Origin: Actinophytocola sp.
GTDB lineage: Bacteria > Actinomycetota > Actinomycetes > Mycobacteriales > Pseudonocardiaceae
Length of the DNA: 64,000 bases
Direction: 5' to 3'
Assembly: GCF_009379765.1 (NCBI RefSeq)
Contig: NZ_WHTD01000009.1
Coordinates: 27,929-91,928, forward strand
This document shows, one piece after another, positions 52,206 through 61,043 of this stretch. The notes under the pieces were generated by a model, which was given only the letters and a program-made list of their open reading frames with translations, ran no database searches and was not told the origin of the DNA. A program made the translations under genes and the position numbers. Within the stretch, counting starts at the first letter, position 1. The number at the start of each line of letters is the position of its first letter.

Positions 52206-52523
52206 TTGTCGGCCGACCAGATGAGTCAGATCAACTTCTACGCCGGCACCACCGGCGATGATCCGGAACTGGACACCCTGCTGCTCCGGCTGCACACCGA
52301 ATCGGCGTGTCGGACCGGGGGCGCCCTGGCCCTGCGCCCGCGCGACCTCAACCCCGACCAGTGCCTGATCTACCTCCGGGAGAAGGAGGGCACCGCCCGC
52401 TGGCAGCCAGTGTCCCGGTCGCTCATGACCGCGCTCCTCGAGCACGCCGAGGCGCGCGGCGCGGCCGCCGACCCGGACGGTCAGTTGCTGCGGTACCGGA
52501 ACGGCAAGGCCGACGACCCGTGA
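52206..52523 (+). pseudogene. Tyrosine recombinase fragment
   Basis: The 105 codons cover only the start of a catalytic domain: LLRLHTESACRTGGALALRP holds the first catalytic Arg and DLNPDQCLIYLREKEGTARW the beta strands; LLRYRNGKADDP ends it. The HxxR and Tyr motifs are gone. It is a remnant with no activity expected. Confidence 0.7.
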
Positions 52524-52630
52524 AGACCACCGGCATCGCCGGGGCAGAGCGGATCTCGCGGCAAACAACCTTCGATTGTGGCGGCGTGGCGCGGCGCGGG
52601 TTAGCGCAGGGATGGCTACGGTCGGCGGTC

Positions 52631-53137
52631 GTGACGCAGACCGTCGATGTGGGCTTCGCGTGGTGCCCCAGGCCAGTGCCGGCAGGCATGCCAGTGGTGC
52701 AGGTGTATGGCTGGCTGCTGGATAAGGCTGGTCGGGTGTTGGTGCAGGACACCGGGGATGGGTTCAACCTGCCGGGTGGCTCACCGGAACCGGTTGATGT
52801 CGACATGGCGGCCACGGTGGTGCGGGAGGCGATGGAGGAATCGCAGGTCACCGTGGTGGATGTGGTCTATCTCGGCTATGAGCAGGTGGAGCGGGCGGGT
52901 GTGCCGCAGGCGTTGGTTCGGACGGTTGGCCGGATCGGGGAGTTCCGTCCACGGCACCCGGACCCTGACGGTGGCCGCTTGTTGCGCCGTTTGCTGACCT
53001 CGCTGCAGGAATCGCCGGATCTGTTGGGGTGGGGGCGTTCTGGCCTTGCGCAGGCCCGGGCGGCGGCCCGGATCGCGCGGACCTGGCGGGGTTTGCCGAC
53101 GGACTCGCCGGTACTGGCCCGCTCCTATGTGGACTAG
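52631..53137 (+). CDS. Nudix hydrolase
   Basis: The 168-residue product has the Nudix region FNLPGGSPEPVDVDMAATVV followed by REAMEESQV, with the metal-binding REAMEE core, and the strands PVVQVYGWLLDKAGRVLVQD before it. The substrate is a nucleoside-diphosphate-linked compound of unknown kind. I chose the GTG at 52631; the open frame starts earlier but without homology-like sequence. It converges on a glycosyltransferase remnant. Confidence 0.78.
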   Translation: MTQTVDVGFAWCPRPVPAGMPVVQVYGWLLDKAGRVLVQDTGDGFNLPGGSPEPVDVDMAATVVREAMEESQVTVVDVVYLGYEQVERAGVPQALVRTVGRIGEFRPRHPDPDGGRLLRRLLTSLQESPDLLGWGRSGLAQARAAARIARTWRGLPTDSPVLARSYVD

Positions 53138-53745
53138 CTTCCGGCGAGCTGCCGGTTGAGCCACGGCGCGACCTGATCCAGGAAGTCCCCGACGGCGGCG
53201 GGGTGGTCGTAGCGGGCGCCGGCGAAGTGGCGGGCGTGTTCCCTCATCCGGTCCCGTTCAGTGAGGGTGAGCGCGCGTGCGCGCCGCAGAGCGGTGGCCA
53301 GACTCACCGAATCCGCTGGTGTGGCAGCGAATCCGGTGCGCCCGTCGATGATTTGTTCCTTTGTAGGGCTGTGCTCGGCCCATGGCCAGTAAGAACCCCT
53401 GGTGCGCTGGCGCCGGGAGCGGATGCCCGTTCGCGGGTGGGCTGAGGTGCCAGTCGGCGGGGCTGAGACCGTCGGGCAGCTCGACCAGCGTGTTGTCGGG
53501 GACGTGGCAGTCGCTGCGCAGGTGGCGGCGCATGTACTGGGAGATCACGGCGATGTGTCCGCCGTGTTCGGCGGTGGTGAGCAGTCCGTAGGTCTCCCAG
53601 GCGATGCGTTCGCGATCGTGTGGCGTGTGGATGCGGGCGGTGGAGCGGGGCACCAGCACCAGGTTCGGCACGGTCTCTGTCACCGAGCACCGCACCGTAC
53701 CGGTGATCAGCCGCGCCCGTTCCCTGAACACCCTGCTCACAGGGC
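53138..53745 (-). pseudogene. Glycosyltransferase remnant
   Basis: From about 53745 leftward one frame gives VPNLVLVPRSTARIHTPHDR, GGHIAVISQYMRRHL and GFLLAMGRAQPYKG, the hinge of a GT-B glycosyltransferase. It then jumps to another frame, GRTGFAATPADSVSLATALR, and ends FLDQVAPWLNRQLAGS before a TAG at 53138. Most of the C-terminal domain between PYKG and GRTGF is deleted and the N-terminus is missing. Confidence 0.7.
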
Positions 53746-53886
53746 ACCCCGACGTCACCTCGTCCACAGTGGCATCCCTGCGGGATGATCTCGCCGAGTT
53801 CTGCACCCACCCCGCCGCCACCCCGGCCGGGCTGGAGCACGGCCCGACCGACTGATCACCCGAACGAGACAGGGGAAACACCCAAC

Positions 53887-54090
53887 ATGCCCGTGCAGGT
53901 CGCCGTCTGCGGACCCCGCCACTGCACCGACCAGGACAAGACCAACGCCTACCAGGTCGGTGGGTTGCTCGCCCAGGCGGGGGCGACAGTGATCTGCGGC
54001 GGCGGTACCGGCGTGATGGCCGCCGTCGCCGCCGGCGTCCGTGCGGAAGGCGGCCTCGTTGTCGGCGTGCGCCCCAACGACACGCCCTAA
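53887..54090 (+). pseudogene. Truncated SLOG/LOG-family (TIGR00725-like) protein
   Basis: The 67-residue frame starts MPVQVAVCGPRHCTDQDKTN and includes VICGGGTGVMAAVAAGVRAE, the GGG-x-GxM nucleotide-binding motif of the SLOG superfamily, then GGLVVGVRPNDTP and a stop. Full-length members have about 160 residues, so the C-terminal half is lost. An AGGGGAAA precedes the ATG. Confidence 0.7.
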
Positions 54091-54640
54091 GCGTGCGCCG
54101 GCTGTCAGTCAGCCAGCGCAAGTCCCCGAGGCTCCGCTTGACCGTCACCGACCAGCGCGTGTGCCGCATTGACGCCCACCGACGTCGCGCCGAGGTGTGC
54201 GACCCGCTTCAGCCTTCCGGTCCCCGATCCTGCGGTGACGGCCCGGCCAACGACGGCCCGCATGGAGTTCGAACAAGCGAGTGCTGCTCGCGGTTCCCAT
54301 CGCCGTGGCCTTGAGGCCAGCCCGCGTCGCGCACGGTCACGCACGGGATCCGAACAGGGCCTGACTGCGTCGGAAGCTGTTCGGCAGGCTCTGTTTCGAA
54401 GGAACCGACGGGCGTGATCGGCAACGTCTACGACGCGGCGTCGATCGGGATTGGCGTGCCAACAACCCCCTCGCTCGGAGGTAACGAGGGGTGTTCGCGG
54501 GCTGCTCGCGTCTGGTTGTCCACAGTCTGTCCAGGGTTTGTCGGCGGCCCAGCGGCTGAGTGCGGTAACGCTGAGCGATCAGCGTCCGGGTGACAAACGG
54601 CGCCGATCTCACTGATTGTCGTTTGGGTATTACGTTCCGT
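54091..54640. other. No gene recognised
   Basis: These 550 bases contain open frames but none with protein-like sequence and a good start. A CCCCTCG/CGAGGGG hairpin with an 11-base loop (54467-54491) could be a terminator. The stretch looks like the worn join between the remnant zone and the duplicated unit that begins near 54645. Confidence 0.35.
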
Positions 54641-54644
54641 TGAT

Positions 54645-54990
54645 GCTGTTTGCGACTGTCTGTGGGTGTTCTACAGTTGGTCACTCCCTGCTCGGAGGAT
54701 TGCTGGGCCTATTCGTCGGCGTAGCGTGATCAATCGCCCCCCGATCTCATGCCGCCTTACGACATGCCGCCCACCTCATCTGGTCCGGTGCGTTCGCCGC
54801 GAGGCGATCAAGCCCTGCCCGGAGGATGGGATGACCTCTGCTGCCCACCAACTCGCCACACGTCGCCGCGGCCCGGACGTCGTGACGATCACCGTGCGGC
54901 TGCCCCAGCGACAGGTGACCCTGCTGTATGGCTGGGCGTGTCTCGCACAGGCGTTCGGCACGCGGGTGACCGGCACCGTCGCGGCGGACG
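54645..54990 (+). repeat. Copy A of an inverted duplication (promoter plus small gene)
   Basis: From GTCTGTGGGTG to the end of the GVTLLYG-like coding start this stretch matches the reverse strand of 61235-60880, including GGTCACTCCCTG, GGCGTAGCGTGAT and GGAGGATGGGATGAC. Conservation of the 180 non-coding bases before the ATG suggests a functional leader or promoter. Confidence 0.65.
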
Positions 54991-55120
54991 AGGAGCACGC
55001 CGCGACGGTGCTGCACCACCTCGCTTGCAGGCTGTACGTGGCGCTGCGCGACAGTACCGTGCGGTCTGGGCTATCACCGCCCTCGCCCGTTTCACCTCCT
55101 GCGCTCGCGTTCCGACGTGA
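54831..55120 (+). pseudogene. First gene of the small-protein operon, with an apparent frameshift
   Basis: The ATG at 54831 follows a GGAGG. The frame gives GPDVVTITVRLPQRQVTLLY, GWACLAQAFGTRVTG and HAATVLHHLACRLYVALRD. After about 55055 the sequence resembling its paralogue (VWAITALARFTSCARV) is in another frame and ends at TGA 55118-55120, which overlaps the next gene's GTG. One lost base explains this; a sequencing error is possible. The paralogue at 61043 reads through in one frame. Family unknown; possibly membrane-associated. Confidence 0.5.
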
Positions 55121-55395
55121 GCTCGGTCCGGCCCCACCGCTACTCGGCCGTCGGTCCTCGGCCGGGATGCGAGCGTGCGCGCCGACCGGCGGCCCTCGAC
55201 GAACTGTTCGACCAAGCCGAACGACCATCGCCCCCGCGCAGACGATGCGCGGAGTGCGGCACGGACCGACCTCTCCGCGGCGACGAAACACGGCCAGCGC
55301 ACGGCGGTGTCGAACGCGGTCGCCGCTGCGGCGGTTCCTGGATGTACCCCGATGTCGAACAACCCGACGACCAGTCTGTGGAGGTGACTACATAG
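55117..55395 (+). CDS. Small hypothetical protein with CxxC, 92 aa
   Basis: It starts with GTG at 55117 inside the preceding stop (GTGA) and ends with TAG at 55393, overlapping the next GTG. It reads PAALDELFDQAERPSPPRRR, then CAECGTDRPLRGDET, a possible half zinc site, and GVERGRRCGGSWMYPDVEQP. No known family. The coupling on both sides is the main reason to believe it is real. Confidence 0.55.
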   Translation: MSSVRPHRYSAVGPRPGCERARRPAALDELFDQAERPSPPRRRCAECGTDRPLRGDETRPAHGGVERGRRCGGSWMYPDVEQPDDQSVEVTT

Positions 55396-55817
55396 TGGGC
55401 AGTCAAGGACCTGAGGTCGACCCGCAGATCGTGTGCGCCCTGGGCGCGCCCGCGACCGACGCCGACATGGAGTGGATCCGCCAGTTCGCGAACGTTCTCG
55501 ACGCGACCGTGCAGGCGCAGACCCTCACCAAGGAGCTGCCGTTGCGTGAGATCGCGGAACTACAGCACAACCTCCTCAGCGACGGCGCGTTCGGCCCGCC
55601 GCTCGGCACGCAGTGGGACGAGCTGGACGAGACCGAGCGGCGCCGAGCGACCCGCAACGTGTACACGGCGCTGGTCGCCGCGATCGTCGCCGGCTTCCAC
55701 GTGACGCCCGCCGTGCCCCATGCCGGAGAGACGCCTTCCGAGCAGCCTGGGCACCGCGGCGGGCAGAGCAATCGGCAGGACCGCAGCAAAGAGACGGCAA
55801 CAGGGATGGGGGCCTAA
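55395..55817 (+). CDS. Hypothetical protein of the small-protein operon, 140 aa
   Basis: The GTG at 55395 overlaps the previous stop as TAGTG, with a GGAGGT about a dozen bases upstream. The product is helical: ATDADMEWIRQFANVLDATV, LPLREIAELQHNLLSDGAFG, RRATRNVYTALVAAIVAGFH, then a polar tail. No signal, membrane segment or catalytic motif. It ends with TAATG overlap into the next gene. Confidence 0.62.
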   Translation: MGSQGPEVDPQIVCALGAPATDADMEWIRQFANVLDATVQAQTLTKELPLREIAELQHNLLSDGAFGPPLGTQWDELDETERRRATRNVYTALVAAIVAGFHVTPAVPHAGETPSEQPGHRGGQSNRQDRSKETATGMGA

Positions 55818-56275
55818 TGAGCGGACTGGTACCGATCACCTTCGAGACCATCAACGCTCAGGAGATGATCGCGGCGATCGAGCAGGCCGAGCGGACCGGT
55901 GACATGGGCCCGGTGTGGACGCTCGTCGAGCACCTGGTCGCGCAGTCACCTGGCCTGACCCGGGACCACGTGCTGGCGGTCGTCCTGTTCAAGCACGCGA
56001 TGGACGCCGCCGAATCCGGTGAGGACGTCGCCGAGCGGACGTTCCTGCAGACGATGAGGGAACACTGCAGCCGCAAGGCGATCGACCAGGCTGTTCTCGG
56101 CACCCTGCTCGGTTCCGCGGCCAAACAGGGGTGGCTCGGCGCGACCGCCTACGACGAGCTCGCTGAGCGCATCAACCGGCTCCCGGCCGGCCACCAGGCG
56201 CGGGCCATGTTCGCCCTGATCCACCGACGCCGCGAACCGGGGAACCAGGCCAGGCCCGGAAGGAGCCGGCGGTGA
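55817..56275 (+). CDS. Hypothetical helical protein, 152 aa (paralogue of next gene)
   Basis: MSGLVPITFETINAQEMIAA begins a helical protein with HVLAVVLFKHAMDAAESGED and AAKQGWLGATAYDELAERIN. The following gene has the same order of helices and several identical stretches (RTGxM, AAxQGWL, AYDxLA), so the two arose by tandem duplication. The family is not recognised. Its stop overlaps the next start. Confidence 0.65.
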   Translation: MSGLVPITFETINAQEMIAAIEQAERTGDMGPVWTLVEHLVAQSPGLTRDHVLAVVLFKHAMDAAESGEDVAERTFLQTMREHCSRKAIDQAVLGTLLGSAAKQGWLGATAYDELAERINRLPAGHQARAMFALIHRRREPGNQARPGRSRR

Positions 56276-56709
56276 TGCTGCTCCCGAACGTGTACGAGAC
56301 GGTCAAGGCGCTCGAGCTGAGGGACGCGCTCGAGGAGGCCGGCCGCACCGGCAACATGACGCGCGTCGAGCAACTGGTCAACGAGATGGCCGCCGAGTCC
56401 GAACACCTGAGTCGCGACCAGCTGCTCGGCACTGTCCTGTTCACGCTGGCCGTGGACGCCGGCGAGCGGGGCGACACGGCCGCGCAGACCACCTACACGC
56501 AGATGCTGGCGGTGTACTGCTCGGAAGAGGCCGTCGACGAGGTGATGCTTGCCGCGGAGATCGGCGAAGCGGCCCGGCAAGGCTGGCTCGAGCCGAAGGC
56601 CTACGACGACTTGGCGGCGAAGCTGGCCGCCCTGCCCGAGTTCAACGCCGCGCGCCAACTGTTCGCCGGCGTCGAGCGCCGTGAACATCCACCCGAACCG
56701 AACGGATAA
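56272..56709 (+). CDS. Hypothetical helical protein, 145 aa (paralogue of previous gene)
   Basis: It begins MLLPNVYETVKALELRDALE and carries EEAGRTGNMTRVEQLVNEMA, DQLLGTVLFTLAVDAGERGD and EAARQGWLEPKAYDDLAAKL, mirroring the 152-aa protein. A GTG at 56272 or ATG at 56275 may start it; both overlap the preceding gene. The tandem pair could form a heterodimer; this is inference. Confidence 0.65.
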   Translation: MMLLPNVYETVKALELRDALEEAGRTGNMTRVEQLVNEMAAESEHLSRDQLLGTVLFTLAVDAGERGDTAAQTTYTQMLAVYCSEEAVDEVMLAAEIGEAARQGWLEPKAYDDLAAKLAALPEFNAARQLFAGVERREHPPEPNG

Positions 56710-56729
56710 GACGACAGGGGAAGGTCATC

Positions 56730-56777
56730 GTGACCCCGACCCGCGAACGTGCTGACCATGGCTCCGATTGCCAGTAG
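56730..56777 (+). pseudogene. Truncated start of a following gene
   Basis: A GTG at 56730, with AGGGGAAGG upstream, opens only 15 codons (TPTRERADHGSDCQ) to a TAG at 56775. It may be the broken beginning of a further operon gene or a leader peptide. 56778-57029 shows no gene. Confidence 0.3.
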
Positions 56778-57029
56778 ATCCACGCTAGTTGGGCCCGTGG
56801 CCAACCGTTCGGCGCCATCGCCTCTCCACCGGATCCACCGGCGCCGCTCCACCGGCGCGGGGCACTGGCCGGCCCGTCGGCGGGACCGGCGGTCAGCTCC
56901 CAACCGACCTGGCGGTCCGGTCCGGTCACGCGGGACCGCGACGCCTCCTTGAGGCTCACGCGGTGGGTAATCTGCAGGTCGTTCGGGTCGTAGATTGCTC
57001 GCCCGTCGTACGGCGATGTCCAGCACGGT

Positions 57030-57411
57030 TCACCCCGGGTCGGGCACGAGCGAGCAGCCTTCTTCGCCGTTCTCGAGTTCGTGCTCAGACTGGTCGATCA
57101 GCACGTACTCGCCAGTGGCACATCCCGACCCGTCGTCGAACGGGGCCCATCCGGTGCCGCGCCAGTCGTAATCGACGTAGTGCGCGCCGATGTTCTCCTC
57201 GGCGACCACCAGCTCGGCCAGCAGTTCCTCGATGTCGACGACCTGGCCCGGCCGCATCGTCGTCGCCGCTGTCGAGCGGCGCGCACGCGCTCATCGTCAC
57301 GGCGGCTACGGCTACGGCTGCGAGCGCGACCACGACGTCGGCGGGACGGCCTTCTCGTTGCGATCTCACGCGGAACTCGTATCGCGACCCGCCTGGGATG
57401 CCGCTGATCAT
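57030..57411 (-). pseudogene. Small lipoprotein with a frameshift
   Basis: The ATG at 57411 overlaps the HNH gene's stop as ATGA and begins MISGIPGGSRYEFRVRSQRE, then VVVALAAVAVAAVTMSAC, a signal with lipobox. After SGDDD the sensible sequence continues one base later: GQVVDIEELLAELVVAEENI, GAHYVDYDWRGTGWAPFDDG, ending at 57030. The original protein would have about 125 residues. A GACGACGACGA run at the break makes a slippage or sequencing error likely. Function unknown. Confidence 0.6.
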
Positions 57412-58343
57412 GAGACCTCGCCAGCCGACGCCGCGGCGGCGCGGTGTGTGGCTGGTGGCCGTGCAGCTCGCGCCGCCGGTTCCGCTGCGACCCGCCCGCG
57501 GCTGGCATCCCACTTGTTGAGGAACTGGTGCCCGTGAGGCGTGAGCTGAACCCGGCGAAGCGTTGTGCGTGAGCCGTTGCGGTCGTCGGGCGCCCACAGC
57601 GGCCGGATCACCGGGTCCATCAGCCAGCCGACCAACCATGCGCTCATGCGGACACCGTCGTCTTCCACGGGCTCCCAGGTGACGTCTCCGTCGTCTCGAC
57701 CCTGGCGCGGGTAGCACGAGATGAAGCCCGCGTTGATCTTCGCCAGCGTGCGGTGTCGAGTCTCGGCCCATTGCAGCGGGTGCATGAAGCGTCCTCGCCG
57801 CCGCGGCGGTTCCGGAGCCGCGATCTCGCCCGCCGCGTCGGTCTCCGCCGGCGCCGACACCTGCTGCGGCGGCAGCTCGGGCACGGTGATCAGCTCGCCC
57901 ATGGCTCGGCGAACCTTACGTTGGCGATACCGGCGGATCCGGTGAGATCGACGATCCTTCTCCCGGTAACACGTCAGACACGCGCCGGACTCGCCGCGAT
58001 CATGGCCGCGGTCACACGTCGTGTGTCGGCTCCGCCACCATCTCTTGTGCTCGCTCGTGGTCATCGCTGTCAGGTGGCGGATCTCGTGGCACAGCCTCAT
58101 CCCGCACAGGGCAACGATCAGGTGCCCGTCAGGAATGGGACCGATCGCGTCTTCGTAAGCCATGCGGTGAACCAATTTGACCTTCCCCGTGACCGGATCT
58201 CGTCGCGTGCCGTAGCCGCCACTGTTCGTACCGTCCTTCCACAGTTTGCACGGCACGGATTGCCATTCGCACGAGACGGATAGCAACGATTCAGCGGGAC
58301 TGGTTGTTCCAGAAGGGACATCGATGATCTGCAATGTCGTCAC
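57408..58343 (-). CDS. HNH-type nuclease-like protein
   Basis: Of 311 residues, the first 110 resemble an HNH homing-type domain: CKLWKDGTNSGGYGTRRDP, VHRMAYEDAIGPIPDGHLIV and LCHEIRHLTAMTTSEHKRW. The expected C-x-N-P-x-H-L is changed to CHEIRHL, with several Cys pairs (CDRGH, CLTCYREK) that can bind zinc. The C-terminal half (DVTWEPVEDDGVRMSAWLVG) is unknown. The start is uncertain (GTG at 58343 or internal). Coupled to the lipoprotein downstream. Confidence 0.6.
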   Translation of the reverse strand: MTTLQIIDVPSGTTSPAESLLSVSCEWQSVPCKLWKDGTNSGGYGTRRDPVTGKVKLVHRMAYEDAIGPIPDGHLIVALCGMRLCHEIRHLTAMTTSEHKRWWRSRHTTCDRGHDRGESGACLTCYREKDRRSHRIRRYRQRKVRRAMGELITVPELPPQQVSAPAETDAAGEIAAPEPPRRRGRFMHPLQWAETRHRTLAKINAGFISCYPRQGRDDGDVTWEPVEDDGVRMSAWLVGWLMDPVIRPLWAPDDRNGSRTTLRRVQLTPHGHQFLNKWDASRGRVAAEPAARAARPPATHRAAAASAGEVS

Positions 58344-58672
58344 ATCCGGTAGATCTGTCGCGGCTGGTAGGCATCGACATGACCAGCGACGATGGGCCAC
58401 ACTCGTCTGTGGGCCGCGGGGACATGGCTGAACATATCTCTTACACAACAAGTGGCGAACAAGGGGCGTTTGGGTGACGTTGCCAGATCGCGCAGGTTGG
58501 GTGGATGTTCGTCCCCGCGACCCCTTTGTACGCCCTCTCGAATTGTTTCCTCGTCGCGCCAGGAATTATTTCGCGCAGCGTGTATCGCTCTCCGGGGTGG
58601 TGCCCCCAACGCGAAAGGGGGATGTCGTCGTTGGGGGCACCAGGTCGGAGGGTTCAGCAGTCAGCACGCGGG
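58344..58672. other. Intergenic region
   Basis: No gene is visible. The half near the HNH gene is less GC-rich (CTTGTTGTGTAAGAGATATG on the left-reading strand, about 58460-58430) and could contain its promoter. Confidence 0.35.
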
Positions 58673-59002
58673 TCAGCGCGGGTATCTCCGTTCGAACTCC
58701 CGCCCGAACGCGGCTGGGGACACCTGCGCGGTCGCCGTGGTCTCCGGGTCGGAGTAGACACTGTGGTCATCGTCAACGGCAATGTCCAAGGCAGCGTCCA
58801 CGCCGGCGCCCAAGGGCAGCCCCGGCCCTCTCGCCGGCGCTCCCGGCGCTCCCGGCGCTCCCGGTGCTCGCGGTGCTCGCGGTGCTCGCGGGCCGCAAGT
58901 CTCGTCGGGGGTTGTTCGGCGAGCGTGCTGACCAGGCGATGCAGTGCGCGTCACCGTCGACGAGCGGAACACCGCCACAGCCATGGTCGGTGCTGGTGCC
59001 AT
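58673..59002 (-). CDS. Small protein with collagen-like Gly-Ala-Pro repeats, 109 aa
   Basis: The ATG at 59002 has AAGGAG 5 bases upstream. After MAPAPTMAVAVFRSSTVTRT comes a run of GPRAPRAPRAPGAPGAPGAP encoded by near-perfect 9-base repeats, then an acidic DAALDIAVDDDHSVYSDPE and a charged terminal RREFERRYPR-like end (FGREFERRYPR). It is 96 bases downstream of a P450 gene in the same direction. A peptide substrate of the P450 or a structural protein are both possible; neither is shown. Confidence 0.5.
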   Translation of the reverse strand: MAPAPTMAVAVFRSSTVTRTASPGQHARRTTPDETCGPRAPRAPRAPGAPGAPGAPARGPGLPLGAGVDAALDIAVDDDHSVYSDPETTATAQVSPAAFGREFERRYPR

Positions 59003-59098
59003 CTCGGCTCCTTCCCTCGTGGGTTCGCTCGGTAGGGGTTCGGTGGGAAAACCTCGGGCCAGCACCCCGGTCCGGTGGGGCGCCGACCGCTGGGTTTG

Positions 59099-60502
59099 CT
59101 ACCAGGAGATCCGCAATGTGTTGTGCCCGTTGAACAACAGGTGCGCCACCGGGTCCGGCTCGGTCTGCGCGAGCCGCGGCGTCGGGAGCGAACGCAGCAG
59201 CGCCTCGACCGCGACCCGCACTTCGGTGCGGGCCATCAGCGCGCCGAGGCAGCGGTGGATGCCCCAGCCGAACCCCATGTGTTCGCGCACATTGGGCCGG
59301 TTCAGCACGATCGCGTGCGGGTCCGGATACACCGTCTCGTCCAGGTTGGCGACCGCCGACATGAACATCACCGGTGTGTTCGGTGGTAGGCGCTGGCCGC
59401 CGTACTCGACCCAGCCGGTGGTGATCCGCACCAGCCCGGCGTGTTGGGATCCTGACCGCAGGCTGGGGGACCCCGCGCGCAGCGTTTCCTCGATGACCGC
59501 GTCGAGCAGCTGCTCGCGGGGCTCCTCGTCCGCACAGACGGCCTGCTGCCACAGCCCCTCGGTGATCAGCACCTCGATGACGTCGAGCAGCAGGTAGCGG
59601 GTGGTCTGCTCACCTGCGACGCGGGTGAGGCACGCGTGCCAGAACACCTCCGCGTCGCTCATGAAGCTGTGCACCAGGTCGTAGAGCAGGTCACGGTTGT
59701 CCGCCGGGAGCTCCCGGCGGCGCTGGGCCATGAGGCGGGTGATGTAGCGGTGGGCGGCTCGCCATGCGCCGACGGCCTCGAGCTGGTCGTACTCGTCGAC
59801 CAGAGACGGCGGCTGGAGCATGACGTTGGTGGCCCAGCACATGCGGTCGACGACTTTTTCCTCGCGTTCGGTGTCGCCGTAGCCGACGAAGCTGTTGACC
59901 ACCGGCCGCAGGCCCGGCACCGCGTAGCCGTCGTGCAGCTCGACCTGCCCGTCCAAGCGGAACCCCTCGATCAGCTCGGCGAAGCGGCTCCGCATCAACG
60001 GCTCGCGGGAGGTGACCCGCCGGTGGGTGAACCCGTCCCCGTACGGCTTGCGCAGCTGCCGATGACGCTCCCCGTCGGCGGTGATCATCAGCTCGCCGTA
60101 GTCCGGCAGCTTCTCCAACTCAGCGGTCACCGCCGGCGAGCGGCCGGCGAAGTTGAATGGGACCGATTCCCGCGAGCTGAAGTCCTTGTGGTTGGCGAGC
60201 ATGTCCCGCACCAACCGGTGTTGCCCGACGAGCAGCATGCCCATCTCCGGCCACCAGGACAGCGGGTTTTTCAGGATCCGCGCGTAGGCGCGGGAGCGGT
60301 CGGACAGGTCCGGATCCACGACCGGCACATAGTTGACCCAGGGCAGGTTGGCGGCCAGGTCTGCGAGGCGCGGCGGCACCGGCGGATGCACGACACCCGG
60401 CACTGACGGCGGCGGATACCCATCGCGGGGCAGGGCCGCTGTCCGGGCTGTGCCTGCTGTGGGTCGAGGAGCGGACGCATCTGGTGACACGGTGTCAGGC
60501 AC
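59099..60502 (-). CDS. Cytochrome P450
   Basis: The 467-residue monooxygenase has the I-helix oxygen-binding AGEQTT near residue 293, the ExxR of the K helix in IEETLRAGSPSLR near 336, and the haem-binding loop FGWGIHRCLG near 409 with the thiolate Cys. N-terminal Pro-rich residues replace any membrane anchor, so it is soluble and needs a ferredoxin partner, which is not encoded nearby. The GTG at 60502 follows AAAGGAGGT. The substrate is unknown; the only neighbour in the operon is the collagen-like small protein. Confidence 0.93.
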   Translation of the reverse strand: MPDTVSPDASAPRPTAGTARTAALPRDGYPPPSVPGVVHPPVPPRLADLAANLPWVNYVPVVDPDLSDRSRAYARILKNPLSWWPEMGMLLVGQHRLVRDMLANHKDFSSRESVPFNFAGRSPAVTAELEKLPDYGELMITADGERHRQLRKPYGDGFTHRRVTSREPLMRSRFAELIEGFRLDGQVELHDGYAVPGLRPVVNSFVGYGDTEREEKVVDRMCWATNVMLQPPSLVDEYDQLEAVGAWRAAHRYITRLMAQRRRELPADNRDLLYDLVHSFMSDAEVFWHACLTRVAGEQTTRYLLLDVIEVLITEGLWQQAVCADEEPREQLLDAVIEETLRAGSPSLRSGSQHAGLVRITTGWVEYGGQRLPPNTPVMFMSAVANLDETVYPDPHAIVLNRPNVREHMGFGWGIHRCLGALMARTEVRVAVEALLRSLPTPRLAQTEPDPVAHLLFNGHNTLRISW

Positions 60503-60587
60503 CGGGAACACCTCCTTTGTCTTCCGTCTTCGTGCAGCGGCGCGGTTGGGCACCGGTGCGGCGGGCGGGGTGAAAGGCCACAGCGGC

Positions 60588-61043
60588 TCACCGAGCTGGT
60601 AGGTCGGCGTTGGCGGCGTTCGCCAAGGCCACCCCCGGTGGCGGCCAGACCCAGCGCGATCGCGATCGCGGCGATGAGCTGACGACGCTGATGGGCGCCA
60701 CGGCGACTGCGGTCAGTCCGATGGCCGGGATCGTCCATGGCCGTCGTCGAGCGATGTGCATGTCGGCGCGCGGGCCCGAGCTGCTGTGGCCGGCCGGCGG
60801 CCGGGCAACGGTCGGGCCGGGCCGACGCCGTTTCCGAACTCTGGCGCGGATGGTGAACCGGGCGAGCGACGTCATCGCCCACACCGGACTCGTGACCCGC
60901 CTGCCGAACGCCTGCGCGAGGTGGGCCCATCGGTACAGCAGCAGCGCCCGCCACTGGGTCCGTCGCACCGTGATCATCATGACGTCCGGGCCGCGGCGAT
61001 GTTCAGCCGGTTGCTCCAACGGTTGGCAGACAGCAGCGGTCAT
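60588..61043 (-). CDS. Paralogue of the first small-operon gene (copy B)
   Basis: The ATG at 61043 follows the same GGAGGATGGG as copy A. The product reads GPDVMMITVRRTQWRALLLY, RWAHLAQAFGRRVTS and VWAMTSLARFTIRARVRKR, then a possible membrane segment (WTIPAIGLTAVAVAPISVV) and a low-complexity end. Relative to copy A about 27 codons are missing in the middle. The end may be frameshifted: LIAAIAIALGLAATGGG in another frame looks like a second helix. It precedes the P450 gene by 85 bases. Confidence 0.45.
   Translation of the reverse strand: MTAAVCQPLEQPAEHRRGPDVMMITVRRTQWRALLLYRWAHLAQAFGRRVTSPVWAMTSLARFTIRARVRKRRRPGPTVARPPAGHSSSGPRADMHIARRRPWTIPAIGLTAVAVAPISVVSSSPRSRSRWVWPPPGVALANAANADLPAR

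Noticed and set aside
54105..54344. 79-codon leftward frame in the remnant zone
   Set aside because: It has a somewhat protein-like end but no ribosome binding site, no family and no conserved context.
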